Position numbers and translations under genes: made by a program
Notes under the pieces: model-generated
What the model was told of the DNA's origin: nothing
What the model saw: the letters and a program-made list of their open reading frames with translations, nothing else
Databases searched by the model: none
Shown: positions 1 through 4,868 of the stretch, one piece after another
Position numbering within the stretch: position 1 is the first letter of the stretch
How the letters are laid out: each line of letters begins with the position of its first letter
Assembly: GCA_028679495.1 (NCBI GenBank)
Contig: JAJRBK010000074.1
Location: 1-5,632 of the forward strand
Origin: Methanobacteriota archaeon
GTDB lineage: Archaea > Halobacteriota > Bog-38 > Methanoflorentales > Methanoflorentaceae
Direction of reading: 5' to 3'
DNA: 5,632 nucleotides

Positions 1-202
1 CTTTATAACCATTTAGCCATCGAATGCGATCGGTAAAGTGTATTTATAGGTGTGACCCTGCTTTTTTAGGTGCGTTTTCCTCGTAACACTACTAAACGAT
101 CTCGGTGAATTGCTGCCTATCGTGCGAGAGATGTGCCAAAATGACAGCAACAGACCAGAAGATTAAGACAAGTACACTCCTCCTAGAACTGCGAAAAGCC
201 GT
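1..202. other. Intergenic region without a convincing gene
   Basis: No open frame here is convincing. Frame 1 of the plus strand is open from the left edge to a TAA at 34-36 (reads LYNHLAIECDR), and a T6 run follows at 62-67, so the tail of a rightward gene entering from the left is possible but unsupported. A 21-codon plus-strand frame at 141-206 has no ribosome binding site. On the minus strand a perfect AGGAGG (179-184) is followed only by a TTG with a two-codon frame, so it serves no visible gene. A TATA-like element at 41-48 is listed separately. In frame after the stop of the 188-residue gene is a 36-codon open stretch with a hydrophobic segment; see findings. Confidence 0.6.
41..48 (-). 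promoter_or_regulatory. Possible archaeal TATA box pointing left
   Basis: The minus strand reads CCTATAAATACAC, a good match to the archaeal TATA element. About 25 bases downstream it would start transcription near position 19. Minus-strand ATG codons lie at 18-20 (closed after five codons) and 10-12 (open to the left edge), so a leaderless or short-leader gene could begin at 12 and leave the window. The same A/T-rich octamer also resembles a TATA box on the plus strand, where no gene follows. Without the sequence to the left this stays tentative. Confidence 0.3.
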
Positions 203-769
203 TTAATCCCATTTAGGATGCATCATTTGGCTGAGCTTTGCAAAGATCTCCTGGCCTCGTTCTGTGCCAAAGAGGTCTTCTAATTTATCACTGATAAGTT
301 GAAGATCGTCGAGTGTGCTTGAATAGCAGACAAACCAGTATTTTCGATCCCCAAAACGATAGCTGAAAAGACGGTCCGCATACATCAAATCGCTGCAATA
401 ATGCCTGGCGAAACTTCGACCGGTACAGATGCCGATGTCATAGTCCTTGCTAAGCACAATCGCTTTCATGTTCGCCTCTTCGGCGTGATAATCATAACGT
501 TGTGCGTACGTGCTGCAGTGAAACAGGACGACGGAATCAGCGGGAATGTCTCTGAGCTGGATAAATGTACTAGTCACAACAGGCCAGCTTGACTTCAGCT
601 GTGTAAAAACGGTTTTAGGTGTGTAGTAAACGGCACTTAAGTCGGCGCGCTGGTGGATTTTTTCTACAACATCACGTGGTATTCCAGTAAAAAAAGGTTG
701 AGATGTCTCGTGCGTGCTCGAAGCAATCCGGAACTTAGTTATGAAAGCGTAACCGGCCATAACATACAC
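203..769 (-). CDS. Hypothetical protein, 188 residues, family not recognised
   Basis: I do not recognise this protein. It opens with GTG at 767-769; an in-frame ATG three codons later (758-760, MAGYAFITKF) is an equally good start, and neither has a ribosome binding site. It looks soluble and mixed alpha/beta, with no signal peptide or membrane segment. The N-terminal half has aromatic-rich strands (PFFTG, AVYYTPKTVF). A hydrophobic strand with DSVVLFHC lies near residue 82, and DYDIGICTG at 109-117 is a strand-loop that could line an active site. An acidic helix (TLDDLQLISDKLEDLF, 152-167) follows. Cysteines are at 85, 115, 125 and 148, with histidines at 84, 95 and 123; metal binding is conceivable but no classic motif is seen. 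It lies 54 bp downstream of the acetyl-CoA synthetase gene on the same strand, but a T6 run and a palindrome in that gap argue for at least partly separate transcription. It is real-looking because the frame is long and the composition protein-like. Confidence 0.7.
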   Translation of the reverse strand: MYVMAGYAFITKFRIASSTHETSQPFFTGIPRDVVEKIHQRADLSAVYYTPKTVFTQLKSSWPVVTSTFIQLRDIPADSVVLFHCSTYAQRYDYHAEEANMKAIVLSKDYDIGICTGRSFARHYCSDLMYADRLFSYRFGDRKYWFVCYSSTLDDLQLISDKLEDLFGTERGQEIFAKLSQMMHPKWD

Positions 770-786
770 TAGATCGCCGATCTAGT
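768..786. repeat. 9-bp perfect inverted repeat at the start of the 188-residue gene
   Basis: The arms ACTAGATCG (768-776) and CGATCTAGT (778-786) are perfectly complementary around a single central base. The left arm overlaps the GTG start codon; if translation starts at the ATG at 758-760, the repeat lies just upstream of the start. It could be an operator for a dimeric regulator or a small RNA hairpin occluding the start. It is not followed by a T-run in either direction, so it is not a classical terminator. Confidence 0.5.
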
Positions 787-800
787 ACTTAGAGTTAGAA

Positions 801-808
801 TAAAAAAG
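801..808 (-). terminator. T-run after the acetyl-CoA synthetase gene
   Basis: The minus strand has CCCCCTTTTTTATTC beginning about 12 bases after the TGA of the synthetase gene, with six T at 802-807. Archaeal RNA polymerase terminates at such oligo-T stretches without needing a hairpin, and none is seen before this one. A single short run may give only partial termination, leaving read-through into the 188-residue gene possible. Confidence 0.4.
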
Positions 809-823
809 GGGGATAGGAGGGGC

Positions 824-2596
824 TCAATCTTCATCAAGTGAGGCAAGATCTCCCATCGGTAGTCCAAGTTCTTGGGCTTTCAACACCCTCCTCATGATCT
901 TCCCGCTGCGTGTCTTTGGCAACTTTTCCATAAACTCGATTTCACGTGGAAATGCGTGCGCAGCTAAATGCTTTTTAACAAACATCGATACATCCTGTTT
1001 TAGCTCTTCCGAGGGTGTATACCCTGCCCGGAGACTCACGAATGCTTTGATAATCTCGCCCCGCAGGGCATCGGGCTTGCCAATAACGCCTGCCTCTGCA
1101 ACAGCAGGATGCTCTACGAGGGCGCTTTCAACCTCAAAAGGTCCGACGCGCTCGCCAGAGGTTTTTATCACGTCGTCGACTCGTCCCATAAACCAGAAGT
1201 ATCCGTCTTCGTCCTGAAACGCGCTGTCCCCAGATTTATACCATCCCGGTATCTCAAAATAGCTACGATACTTCTCCACGTTTTGCCAGATGCCACGCAT
1301 GAGTGCTGGCCAAGGTGGTTTAATGACGAGATTCCCAGGGGTGTTAGGTGGCAGCTCGTTTCCCTTGTCGTCAACGATGGCAGCCGTGATGCCTGGGAAC
1401 GGACGGCCCATCGAGCCTAGTCGTATAGACATGCACGGGTAATTAGCGATAAGTATCTGACCGGTCTCTGTCATCCACCAATTATCATGGATTGGAAGGT
1501 CAAACGCTTTGAGCCCCCATCGGATAACCTCAGGATTAAGGGGCTCGCCGACACTTGTAATATAGCGAAGGCTGTTAAGGTCAAACTGCTTGATGACATC
1601 AATTCCATCCTTCATGAGGAGTCGAAGCGCAGTCGGCGCTGTGTACCAGATCGTTACTTGGTATTTATCGATGATGCCATACCAAGTGGCAGAGTCAAAG
1701 CGACCACTGTAAGCGACTTGCGAGACGCCGTTAAGCCAAGGACCCCAGCACGCATAAGACGTTCCTGTGACCCAACCAGGATCAGCCGTGCACCAGTAAA
1801 TGTCCTCGTCAGTAACGTCTTGAACGTACTTTGTGGTTATGAAGTGCCCAATCATCGCGTTATGTGCGTGGATCACTCCCTTGGCTTTACCTGTCGTGCC
1901 AGACGTGTAGTGCATCATCGCTGGATCCTCGCGCTTCATCCATTCAGTTGAGTGATTTGACGAGACTCGCCCCATCTCTTCGTCGAAACTGGCGCTCTTA
2001 TCATCATTCAGCTCGTCAGGGCTTGCCCGAGCAACAATAACGTGCTCGAGCTTGGGAAGGTCGCTCATAATTTCGTCGACGTTAGCTTTCTTGAGATCAG
2101 GCGTTGTTACTAGCACGCGAGCGCCACTGTCCTCTAAACGGTCTTTTACTGCTTCAGCTCTAAATCCTCCAAAAAGCGGCCCCCAAATAGAGCCGTTTTT
2201 TACCGTCCCCAGCGCTGCGATGTAAAGCTCGGGGATCCGGCCCATGTATGTAAAGACCCTGTCACCACGGGAGACGCCGAGGCTCTTAAGCACGTTAGCA
2301 AACTTGTTAGAAAGCACTTTTAGGTTGAGAAACGTGTATTTGTATTCGCCTTCTGGGCCGTCGTAATATAGTGCTACTTTGTTTTTTCTCCAGCTTTCCG
2401 CGTGTCTGTCGATCGCTTCATGAGCTAGGTTAACGTTCCCAGTTTCATTCCACGTGAATTCACGTTCCACGTCTTCAAACCGAAAGGTCTTGCACGTTTG
2501 CTCATACCCCTTCAGGTTGCCCGGCCATTCTTTTTCTATTATCTCACGGTCATTTTCTGTTTTTAAGGTCCAAGTGTAACTTGTTCGAGTCGCCAA
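824..2596 (-). CDS. acsA: Acetyl-CoA synthetase, AMP-forming (acetate--CoA ligase)
   Basis: This enzyme activates acetate with ATP and CoA to acetyl-CoA, AMP and pyrophosphate in the cytoplasm, through an acetyl-adenylate. The ANL-superfamily motifs are all present: phosphate-binding loop YTSGTTGKAKG (230-240), SVGEPLNPE (348-356), WWMTETG (373-379), SGD (455-457), the hinge region GRVDDVIKTSGERVG (471-485), and PKTRSGKIMRR (560-570), whose Lys566 is the catalytic lysine that acetylation silences in this family. Trp374, aligned with the pocket-closing tryptophan of Acs, argues for acetate or propionate rather than longer acids. At 590 residues it is shorter than the ~650-residue enterobacterial Acs and matches the Bacillus subtilis AcsA type (about 570) nearly end to end, including YWCTADPGWVTGT (267-279) and the C-terminal GDLASLDED. 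The start is TTG at 2594-2596, chosen because a GGGGGGT ribosome-binding-like run lies about 9 bases upstream and the next in-frame Met is far inside. In a methanogen-like archaeon it could serve acetate assimilation or run in the ATP-yielding direction; the sequence does not say which. Confidence 0.95.
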   Translation of the reverse strand: MATRTSYTWTLKTENDREIIEKEWPGNLKGYEQTCKTFRFEDVEREFTWNETGNVNLAHEAIDRHAESWRKNKVALYYDGPEGEYKYTFLNLKVLSNKFANVLKSLGVSRGDRVFTYMGRIPELYIAALGTVKNGSIWGPLFGGFRAEAVKDRLEDSGARVLVTTPDLKKANVDEIMSDLPKLEHVIVARASPDELNDDKSASFDEEMGRVSSNHSTEWMKREDPAMMHYTSGTTGKAKGVIHAHNAMIGHFITTKYVQDVTDEDIYWCTADPGWVTGTSYACWGPWLNGVSQVAYSGRFDSATWYGIIDKYQVTIWYTAPTALRLLMKDGIDVIKQFDLNSLRYITSVGEPLNPEVIRWGLKAFDLPIHDNWWMTETGQILIANYPCMSIRLGSMGRPFPGITAAIVDDKGNELPPNTPGNLVIKPPWPALMRGIWQNVEKYRSYFEIPGWYKSGDSAFQDEDGYFWFMGRVDDVIKTSGERVGPFEVESALVEHPAVAEAGVIGKPDALRGEIIKAFVSLRAGYTPSEELKQDVSMFVKKHLAAHAFPREIEFMEKLPKTRSGKIMRRVLKAQELGLPMGDLASLDED

Positions 2597-2604
2597 ATTA
2601 CTCT

Positions 2605-2611
2605 ACCCCCC
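2605..2611 (-). promoter_or_regulatory. Ribosome binding site deciding the TTG start of acsA
   Basis: On the minus strand GGGGGGT lies 8-9 bases before the TTG. It differs from GGAGGT by one purine that can still wobble-pair with the 16S tail. No ATG or GTG in the acsA frame lies between it and the TTG, and the region upstream of the TTG is untranslated leader. Confidence 0.55.
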
Positions 2612-2629
2612 TGCGTTACGCTTTAATTT

Positions 2630-2641
2630 AGCCACGTGGCT
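2630..2641. repeat. 12-bp perfect palindrome in the acsA leader
   Basis: AGCCACGTGGCT reads identically on both strands, with no spacer. It lies about 34 bp upstream of the acsA start codon and inside its predicted leader. With no loop it would fold poorly as RNA, so a DNA site for a dimeric protein is more likely. Its centre is 26 bp from the centre of the neighbouring inverted repeat at 2650-2673, about two and a half helical turns. Confidence 0.55.
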
Positions 2642-2649
2642 TTGCGTTA

Positions 2650-2673
2650 AATATCATTAATAATAATGATATT
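2650..2673. promoter_or_regulatory. 10-bp inverted repeat, probable operator at the acsA transcription start
   Basis: The arms AATATCATTA (2650-2659) and TAATGATATT (2664-2673) are perfectly complementary with a 4-bp spacer. The TATA box of acsA at 2692-2700 predicts a transcription start near 2670, inside this repeat. A site straddling and following the start is where archaeal repressors of the Lrp, MarR or ArsR type commonly block polymerase. As RNA it would make an A/U-rich stem with a four-base loop at the 5' end of the message. The regulator is unknown. Confidence 0.55.
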
Positions 2674-2691
2674 CTAAGCTGGTGCTATTTT

Positions 2692-2706
2692 TATTTATAA
2701 CTTTTG
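2692..2706 (-). promoter_or_regulatory. Archaeal promoter of acsA (BRE plus TATA box)
   Basis: The minus strand reads CAAAAG (2701-2706, TFB-recognition element) immediately followed by TTATAAATA (2692-2700, TATA box), close to the archaeal consensus. It predicts a start about 25 bases downstream, near 2670, and a leader of roughly 75 bases before the TTG codon. Its quality suggests that acsA is transcribed independently of the lipoprotein gene upstream. Confidence 0.65.
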
Positions 2707-2812
2707 ATTTAAATGTTTGGTTCATCGCCTTCATCCATGGGTAATCCTCGACCGGCAAGCTCCCACATCGACTACGAGATGCTACAGACACTAACATGCT
2801 GAGATCGCGTAG

Positions 2813-3610
2813 CTACGTCACTGTAATTGCTGTGCGGCTCTCCGCAGCGGATGAGGGAAGTTTAGTCAGCGTGGTGCCGGCATCAAATCGGCTACCTGTG
2901 ATAAGGGCAAGTACATCGTAACGCATCCCACCGCCGGCTGGTTTATCGAAATCTATGCTCGCGCTAAAAGTGCCGTTCACATACACTAAGGGGGGACTTT
3001 GCAGTTTCCACGTGTCATTGTTCTGTGGCTTGACGAAGACGTAGATGTTTTCGTTCCCCTTGAGTCCCGAATGCGTTCCGGAAACATCGATGCGGCCCGA
3101 ATGCGCCGCAGACGGAGCGTTTAAATTGATCGATCGGTGCTCAGGTTCCGCCGATGGGCTTGGCGAGGCGCTCGGGGTGGGCGTCGGCGTCGCGGCGGGT
3201 TTTACTTGGAAGACCGCCGTAGCGTTTGATGGTGAGTAATCGGAATCGCCATCAAATGATGCTTTTAAAATGTGTTTGCCGACTGTAAGCTGTTGAGTGT
3301 CTGCCATGCTCAGGTTCAAGATCGCGTATCCCCAAAGCGTACGTGTAGAGTCTTTATGGACATTATCTATAGACCAGTGGATCTCTTTTCCATCTAAGCC
3401 AGACCCTCGTGAAACGTTCAACTGACACGTAAACGCAGCATATTCGTTTTGGTTAATCGAGGGCTGATTGTTGAATCGTAAAACAGTACTGGCGGCAGGT
3501 GCTAAGGGGGCGCTCTCCTCAGCCTTATTTAAGCAACCCAAGGAAAGGACTACAAGAAGGCTCAGGACTAGAGCGGCAAACAGCTTACGCATTGCTATGT
3601 ACTGTTCCAT
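2813..3610 (-). CDS. Secreted lipoprotein with Ig-like domain and Pro/Thr/Ser linker
   Basis: This is a predicted surface protein of unknown ligand. Residues 7-26 form a signal peptide: Met7-Arg-Lys, then a leucine/valine-rich core and LSLGC with Cys26 as the likely lipid-anchored residue. Residues 41-137 resemble a bacterial-type Ig-like repeat; the stretch LTVGKHILKASFDGDSDYSPS (108-128) is the typical final hairpin of that fold. Residues 138-158 are a flexible linker rich in Pro, Thr, Ser and Ala. Residues 160-265 form a second beta-rich domain (VFVKPQNNDTWKL, NGTFSASIDF, YDVLALITGS), like the stand-alone domains found in archaeal and bacterial surface proteins. Several Asn-X-Ser/Thr sites (for example Asn64, Asn99, Asn129, Asn212) could be glycosylated. 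The frame opens at ATG 3608-3610, but Met7 (3590-3592) gives a shorter, more typical signal peptide and is my preferred start. The stop is TAG. It may act in adhesion or envelope structure; that is inference. Confidence 0.8.
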   Translation of the reverse strand: MEQYIAMRKLFAALVLSLLVVLSLGCLNKAEESAPLAPAASTVLRFNNQPSINQNEYAAFTCQLNVSRGSGLDGKEIHWSIDNVHKDSTRTLWGYAILNLSMADTQQLTVGKHILKASFDGDSDYSPSNATAVFQVKPAATPTPTPSASPSPSAEPEHRSINLNAPSAAHSGRIDVSGTHSGLKGNENIYVFVKPQNNDTWKLQSPPLVYVNGTFSASIDFDKPAGGGMRYDVLALITGSRFDAGTTLTKLPSSAAESRTAITVT

Positions 3611-3616
3611 TTCTCA

Positions 3617-3660
3617 AGATAAAGGTTATGCAAATGCCCTTTTAGCAGCATTCTTTATCT
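3617..3660. promoter_or_regulatory. Divergent promoter region with mirrored CTTTATCT elements
   Basis: AGATAAAG (3617-3624) and CTTTATCT (3653-3660) form an 8-bp inverted repeat, so each divergent gene sees CTTTATCT on its own sense strand. For the lipoprotein the element lies 25-32 bases before Met7, the spacing of a leaderless archaeal transcript. For the Sm-like gene it lies about 53-60 bases before the ATG, giving a leader of about 30 bases. The match to a TATA box is only moderate, so these may instead be a regulator's half-sites. Confidence 0.35.
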
Positions 3661-3712
3661 AGAAGGATGCACAGTTTTACCTGAAGACGGCGCAAAAAGT
3701 GCCCCGCCAAAA

Positions 3713-3955
3713 ATGAAGAAGATGATTCAAAGCCGAAGGCCGTTCGAAGTGCTATCGCGAAACATTGGCTCAAGTGTGACCGTAAGACTTAAAGGGTCAA
3801 AAAACATCGTAGGCACGTTTTTGGGTTATGACCCTCACTGGAACATCTCGCTTGCACAAGCGCAAGAGCTTAGAGAAGATGAAAAAGTCCCACTCGGAAA
3901 AGTCATACTGCGCGGCAATAACGTGTTGTACGTTGCAGGCTTAGACCTAGGATAA
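3713..3955 (+). CDS. Sm-like archaeal protein (SmAP/Lsm)
   Basis: SmAP proteins form ring-shaped heptamers or hexamers that bind U-rich RNA in the cytoplasm and are the archaeal relatives of eukaryotic Sm/Lsm and bacterial Hfq. The 80 residues are a full-length single Sm domain. Sm1 runs from FEVLSRNIG (about residue 11) through VRLKG and FLGYDPHWNISL (36-47), and Sm2 is KVILRGNNVLYVAGL (63-77). The RNA-pocket residues are present: Asp-x-His-x-Asn at 40-44 and Arg-Gly-Asn at 67-69. The residue before Asn44, usually Met in archaeal SmAPs, is Trp here and would stack on the bound base. There is no clear ribosome binding site; the start is either Met1 or Met4 (3722). The next gene follows after 27 bp on the same strand, so they are probably cotranscribed. 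Confidence 0.92.
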   Translation: MKKMIQSRRPFEVLSRNIGSSVTVRLKGSKNIVGTFLGYDPHWNISLAQAQELREDEKVPLGKVILRGNNVLYVAGLDLG

Positions 3956-3982
3956 ACTAAGCGCTGCATAAACCTGAGACTT

Positions 3983-4372
3983 ATGGAGCTTCCTATACAC
4001 GTGGTACGGTTGCTGAATAGGTCGGACATAACCAAGGTACTTGGCGTGCACAAAAGAGACGGAACTCTTGATTTGGTGCCGCTCGCAACAATTAAAGCAC
4101 CCAAGCCCGATCTCATCTTATTACCGCAAGACAGAGAAAGAGAGGCGCATGATGATTTGACTGAGGCCATGGAGCGGCACCAGAGTGTTTCAATTTTGTG
4201 CTTAGCACACCTGCAAGACGAGCGACAGGCTTATCAGATAACCTGTGTGGTGAGAGAATATCAGACAGCTGGCCCGTTATACGAGAAGTTCCTCGACGAG
4301 CTGAGAGCGAGTTACGCTGAATTACAGGGCATTTGGATACTTGAACCATTAAGCATCAAAGCGTATTACTGA
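3983..4372 (+). CDS. Small protein resembling flavin-binding split-barrel (PNPOx-like) family
   Basis: The 129 residues follow the strand order of the pyridoxamine-5'-phosphate-oxidase-like split barrel. An opening strand with a turn, ITKVLGVHKRDG (16-27), is followed by LDLVPLATIKAP (29-40), a strand DLILLP (43-48), a helix leading into SVSILCLAHL (68-77), then AYQITCVVREYQTAGPLYEKF (83-103) and a final strand IWILEPLSIKAYY. The usual fold pattern is 'DG-x-x-x-x-x-P', hydrophobic strand, helix, 'Y-x-I-x-G' and 'G-x-x-Y/F'. Such proteins bind FMN, F420 or haem, or have lost the cofactor; I cannot tell which. Absent here is the N-terminal arginine/lysine cluster often used for phosphate. It lies 27 bp behind the Sm-like gene with only a weak ribosome binding site, suggesting translation coupled to a shared message. 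Family call is from pattern recognition and is moderate. Confidence 0.6.
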   Translation: MELPIHVVRLLNRSDITKVLGVHKRDGTLDLVPLATIKAPKPDLILLPQDREREAHDDLTEAMERHQSVSILCLAHLQDERQAYQITCVVREYQTAGPLYEKFLDELRASYAELQGIWILEPLSIKAYY

Positions 4373-4464
4373 GGAACTGAGGAGTTTGTTTCGTGGTCTG
4401 GGTTCTAGCCAACGAGTGTGTTCGACGTATTCGGTTTCGTGCCCGGTATGCTCAATTATAAACC

Positions 4465-4504
4465 AAAAAGTGAGCTCTGTATTACGTGATGTAGGTCACA
4501 GAGC
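4465..4504 (-). terminator. Hairpin plus T5 after glnK
   Basis: On the minus strand GCTCTG (4499-4504), which includes the last bases before the glnK stop codon, pairs with CAGAGC (4474-4479). A smaller GTGA/TCAC pairing sits inside the loop. The right arm is followed by TCAC and a T5 run (4465-4469). This is a plausible terminator for the amt-glnK unit. The 4373-4495 gap between these converging genes holds nothing else I can identify; no clear T-run serves the plus-strand pair. Confidence 0.4.
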
Positions 4505-4834
4505 GCTCTCCCCTCGTTCGCCAGTTCTTATTCTTATGACATCTTCTATCGGTAAAATAAATATTTTTCCGTCCCCTATTTCACCTGTTCGAGCTGATTT
4601 AGCAATTATTTCAACTATCTCATCGATTTTATCATCGCGTGCAACCATGTTTATCTCCAGCTTTGGCAGCAGGTCGATTTGATATGCTCGATCACGGTAA
4701 ATCTCCGTAATTCCTTTTTGTCTTCCGCGTCCTTTCACTTCTGTCACTGTCAAGCCTGGACAGCCTATATCGTCTAACGATTCTTTTACGATACCAAGCT
4801 TGTTTGGCCTAATTATTGCCACAATTTTTTTCAT
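4496..4834 (-). CDS. glnK: Nitrogen regulatory protein PII (GlnK)
   Basis: PII is a trimeric sensor of 2-oxoglutarate, ATP and ADP that plugs the ammonium channel Amt when nitrogen is plentiful. The 112 residues are the standard length. The T-loop spans KGRGRQKG to LLPK (34-58), with Gln39 and Lys58, known 2-oxoglutarate contacts, and Tyr51, the residue uridylylated in bacteria (here in RAYQIDLLPK). The B-loop ATP motif is TGEIGDGKIF (83-92) and the C-terminal nucleotide-contact region is VIRIRTGERG (99-108). The start ATG at 4832-4834 has a well-placed ribosome binding site. It is the second gene of the amt-glnK unit, 34 bp behind amt, the pairing conserved in bacteria and archaea. Archaea generally lack the uridylyltransferase, so Tyr51 is probably unmodified; that is family knowledge, not seen here. 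Confidence 0.96.
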   Translation of the reverse strand: MKKIVAIIRPNKLGIVKESLDDIGCPGLTVTEVKGRGRQKGITEIYRDRAYQIDLLPKLEINMVARDDKIDEIVEIIAKSARTGEIGDGKIFILPIEDVIRIRTGERGESAL

Positions 4835-4841
4835 TTTCCTC

Positions 4842-4847
4842 TCACCT
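4842..4847 (-). promoter_or_regulatory. Ribosome binding site of glnK
   Basis: The minus strand reads AGGTGA seven bases before the glnK ATG, followed closely by GAGG. It is the best-spaced Shine-Dalgarno in the window and shows that this organism does use the mechanism, at least for genes inside operons. Confidence 0.7.
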
Positions 4848-4868
4848 TCTAAACACCATTAGCTCGGA

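Noticed and set aside
141..206. 21-codon plus-strand frame MTATDQKIKTSTLLLELRKAV
   Set aside because: No ribosome binding site or promoter of its own, and its end overlaps the 188-residue gene; too short to support.
1487..1951. 154-codon open frame on the plus strand inside acsA
   Set aside because: It lies fully antisense to acsA, whose motifs are intact over the same stretch; the translated product has no recognisable domain.
2452..2465. 14-bp perfect palindrome ACGTGAATTCACGT
   Set aside because: It lies inside the acsA coding sequence, in a region conserved at the protein level (REFTWNETG), far from the promoter; probably chance.
3835..4170. 111-codon open frame on the minus strand
   Set aside because: It is antisense to the Sm-like and split-barrel genes, which have recognisable motifs; serine/leucine-rich shadow composition.
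4373..4495. Possible tRNA or small RNA in the convergent gap
   Set aside because: I looked for a T-loop (GGTTCRANYCC) and cloverleaf pairing and found none; a TATA-like ATTATAAACC at 4456-4463 leads to no gene on either strand.
4386..4682. 98-codon open frame on the plus strand over glnK
   Set aside because: Most of it is antisense to glnK, whose T-loop and B-loop motifs are intact; no ribosome binding site.
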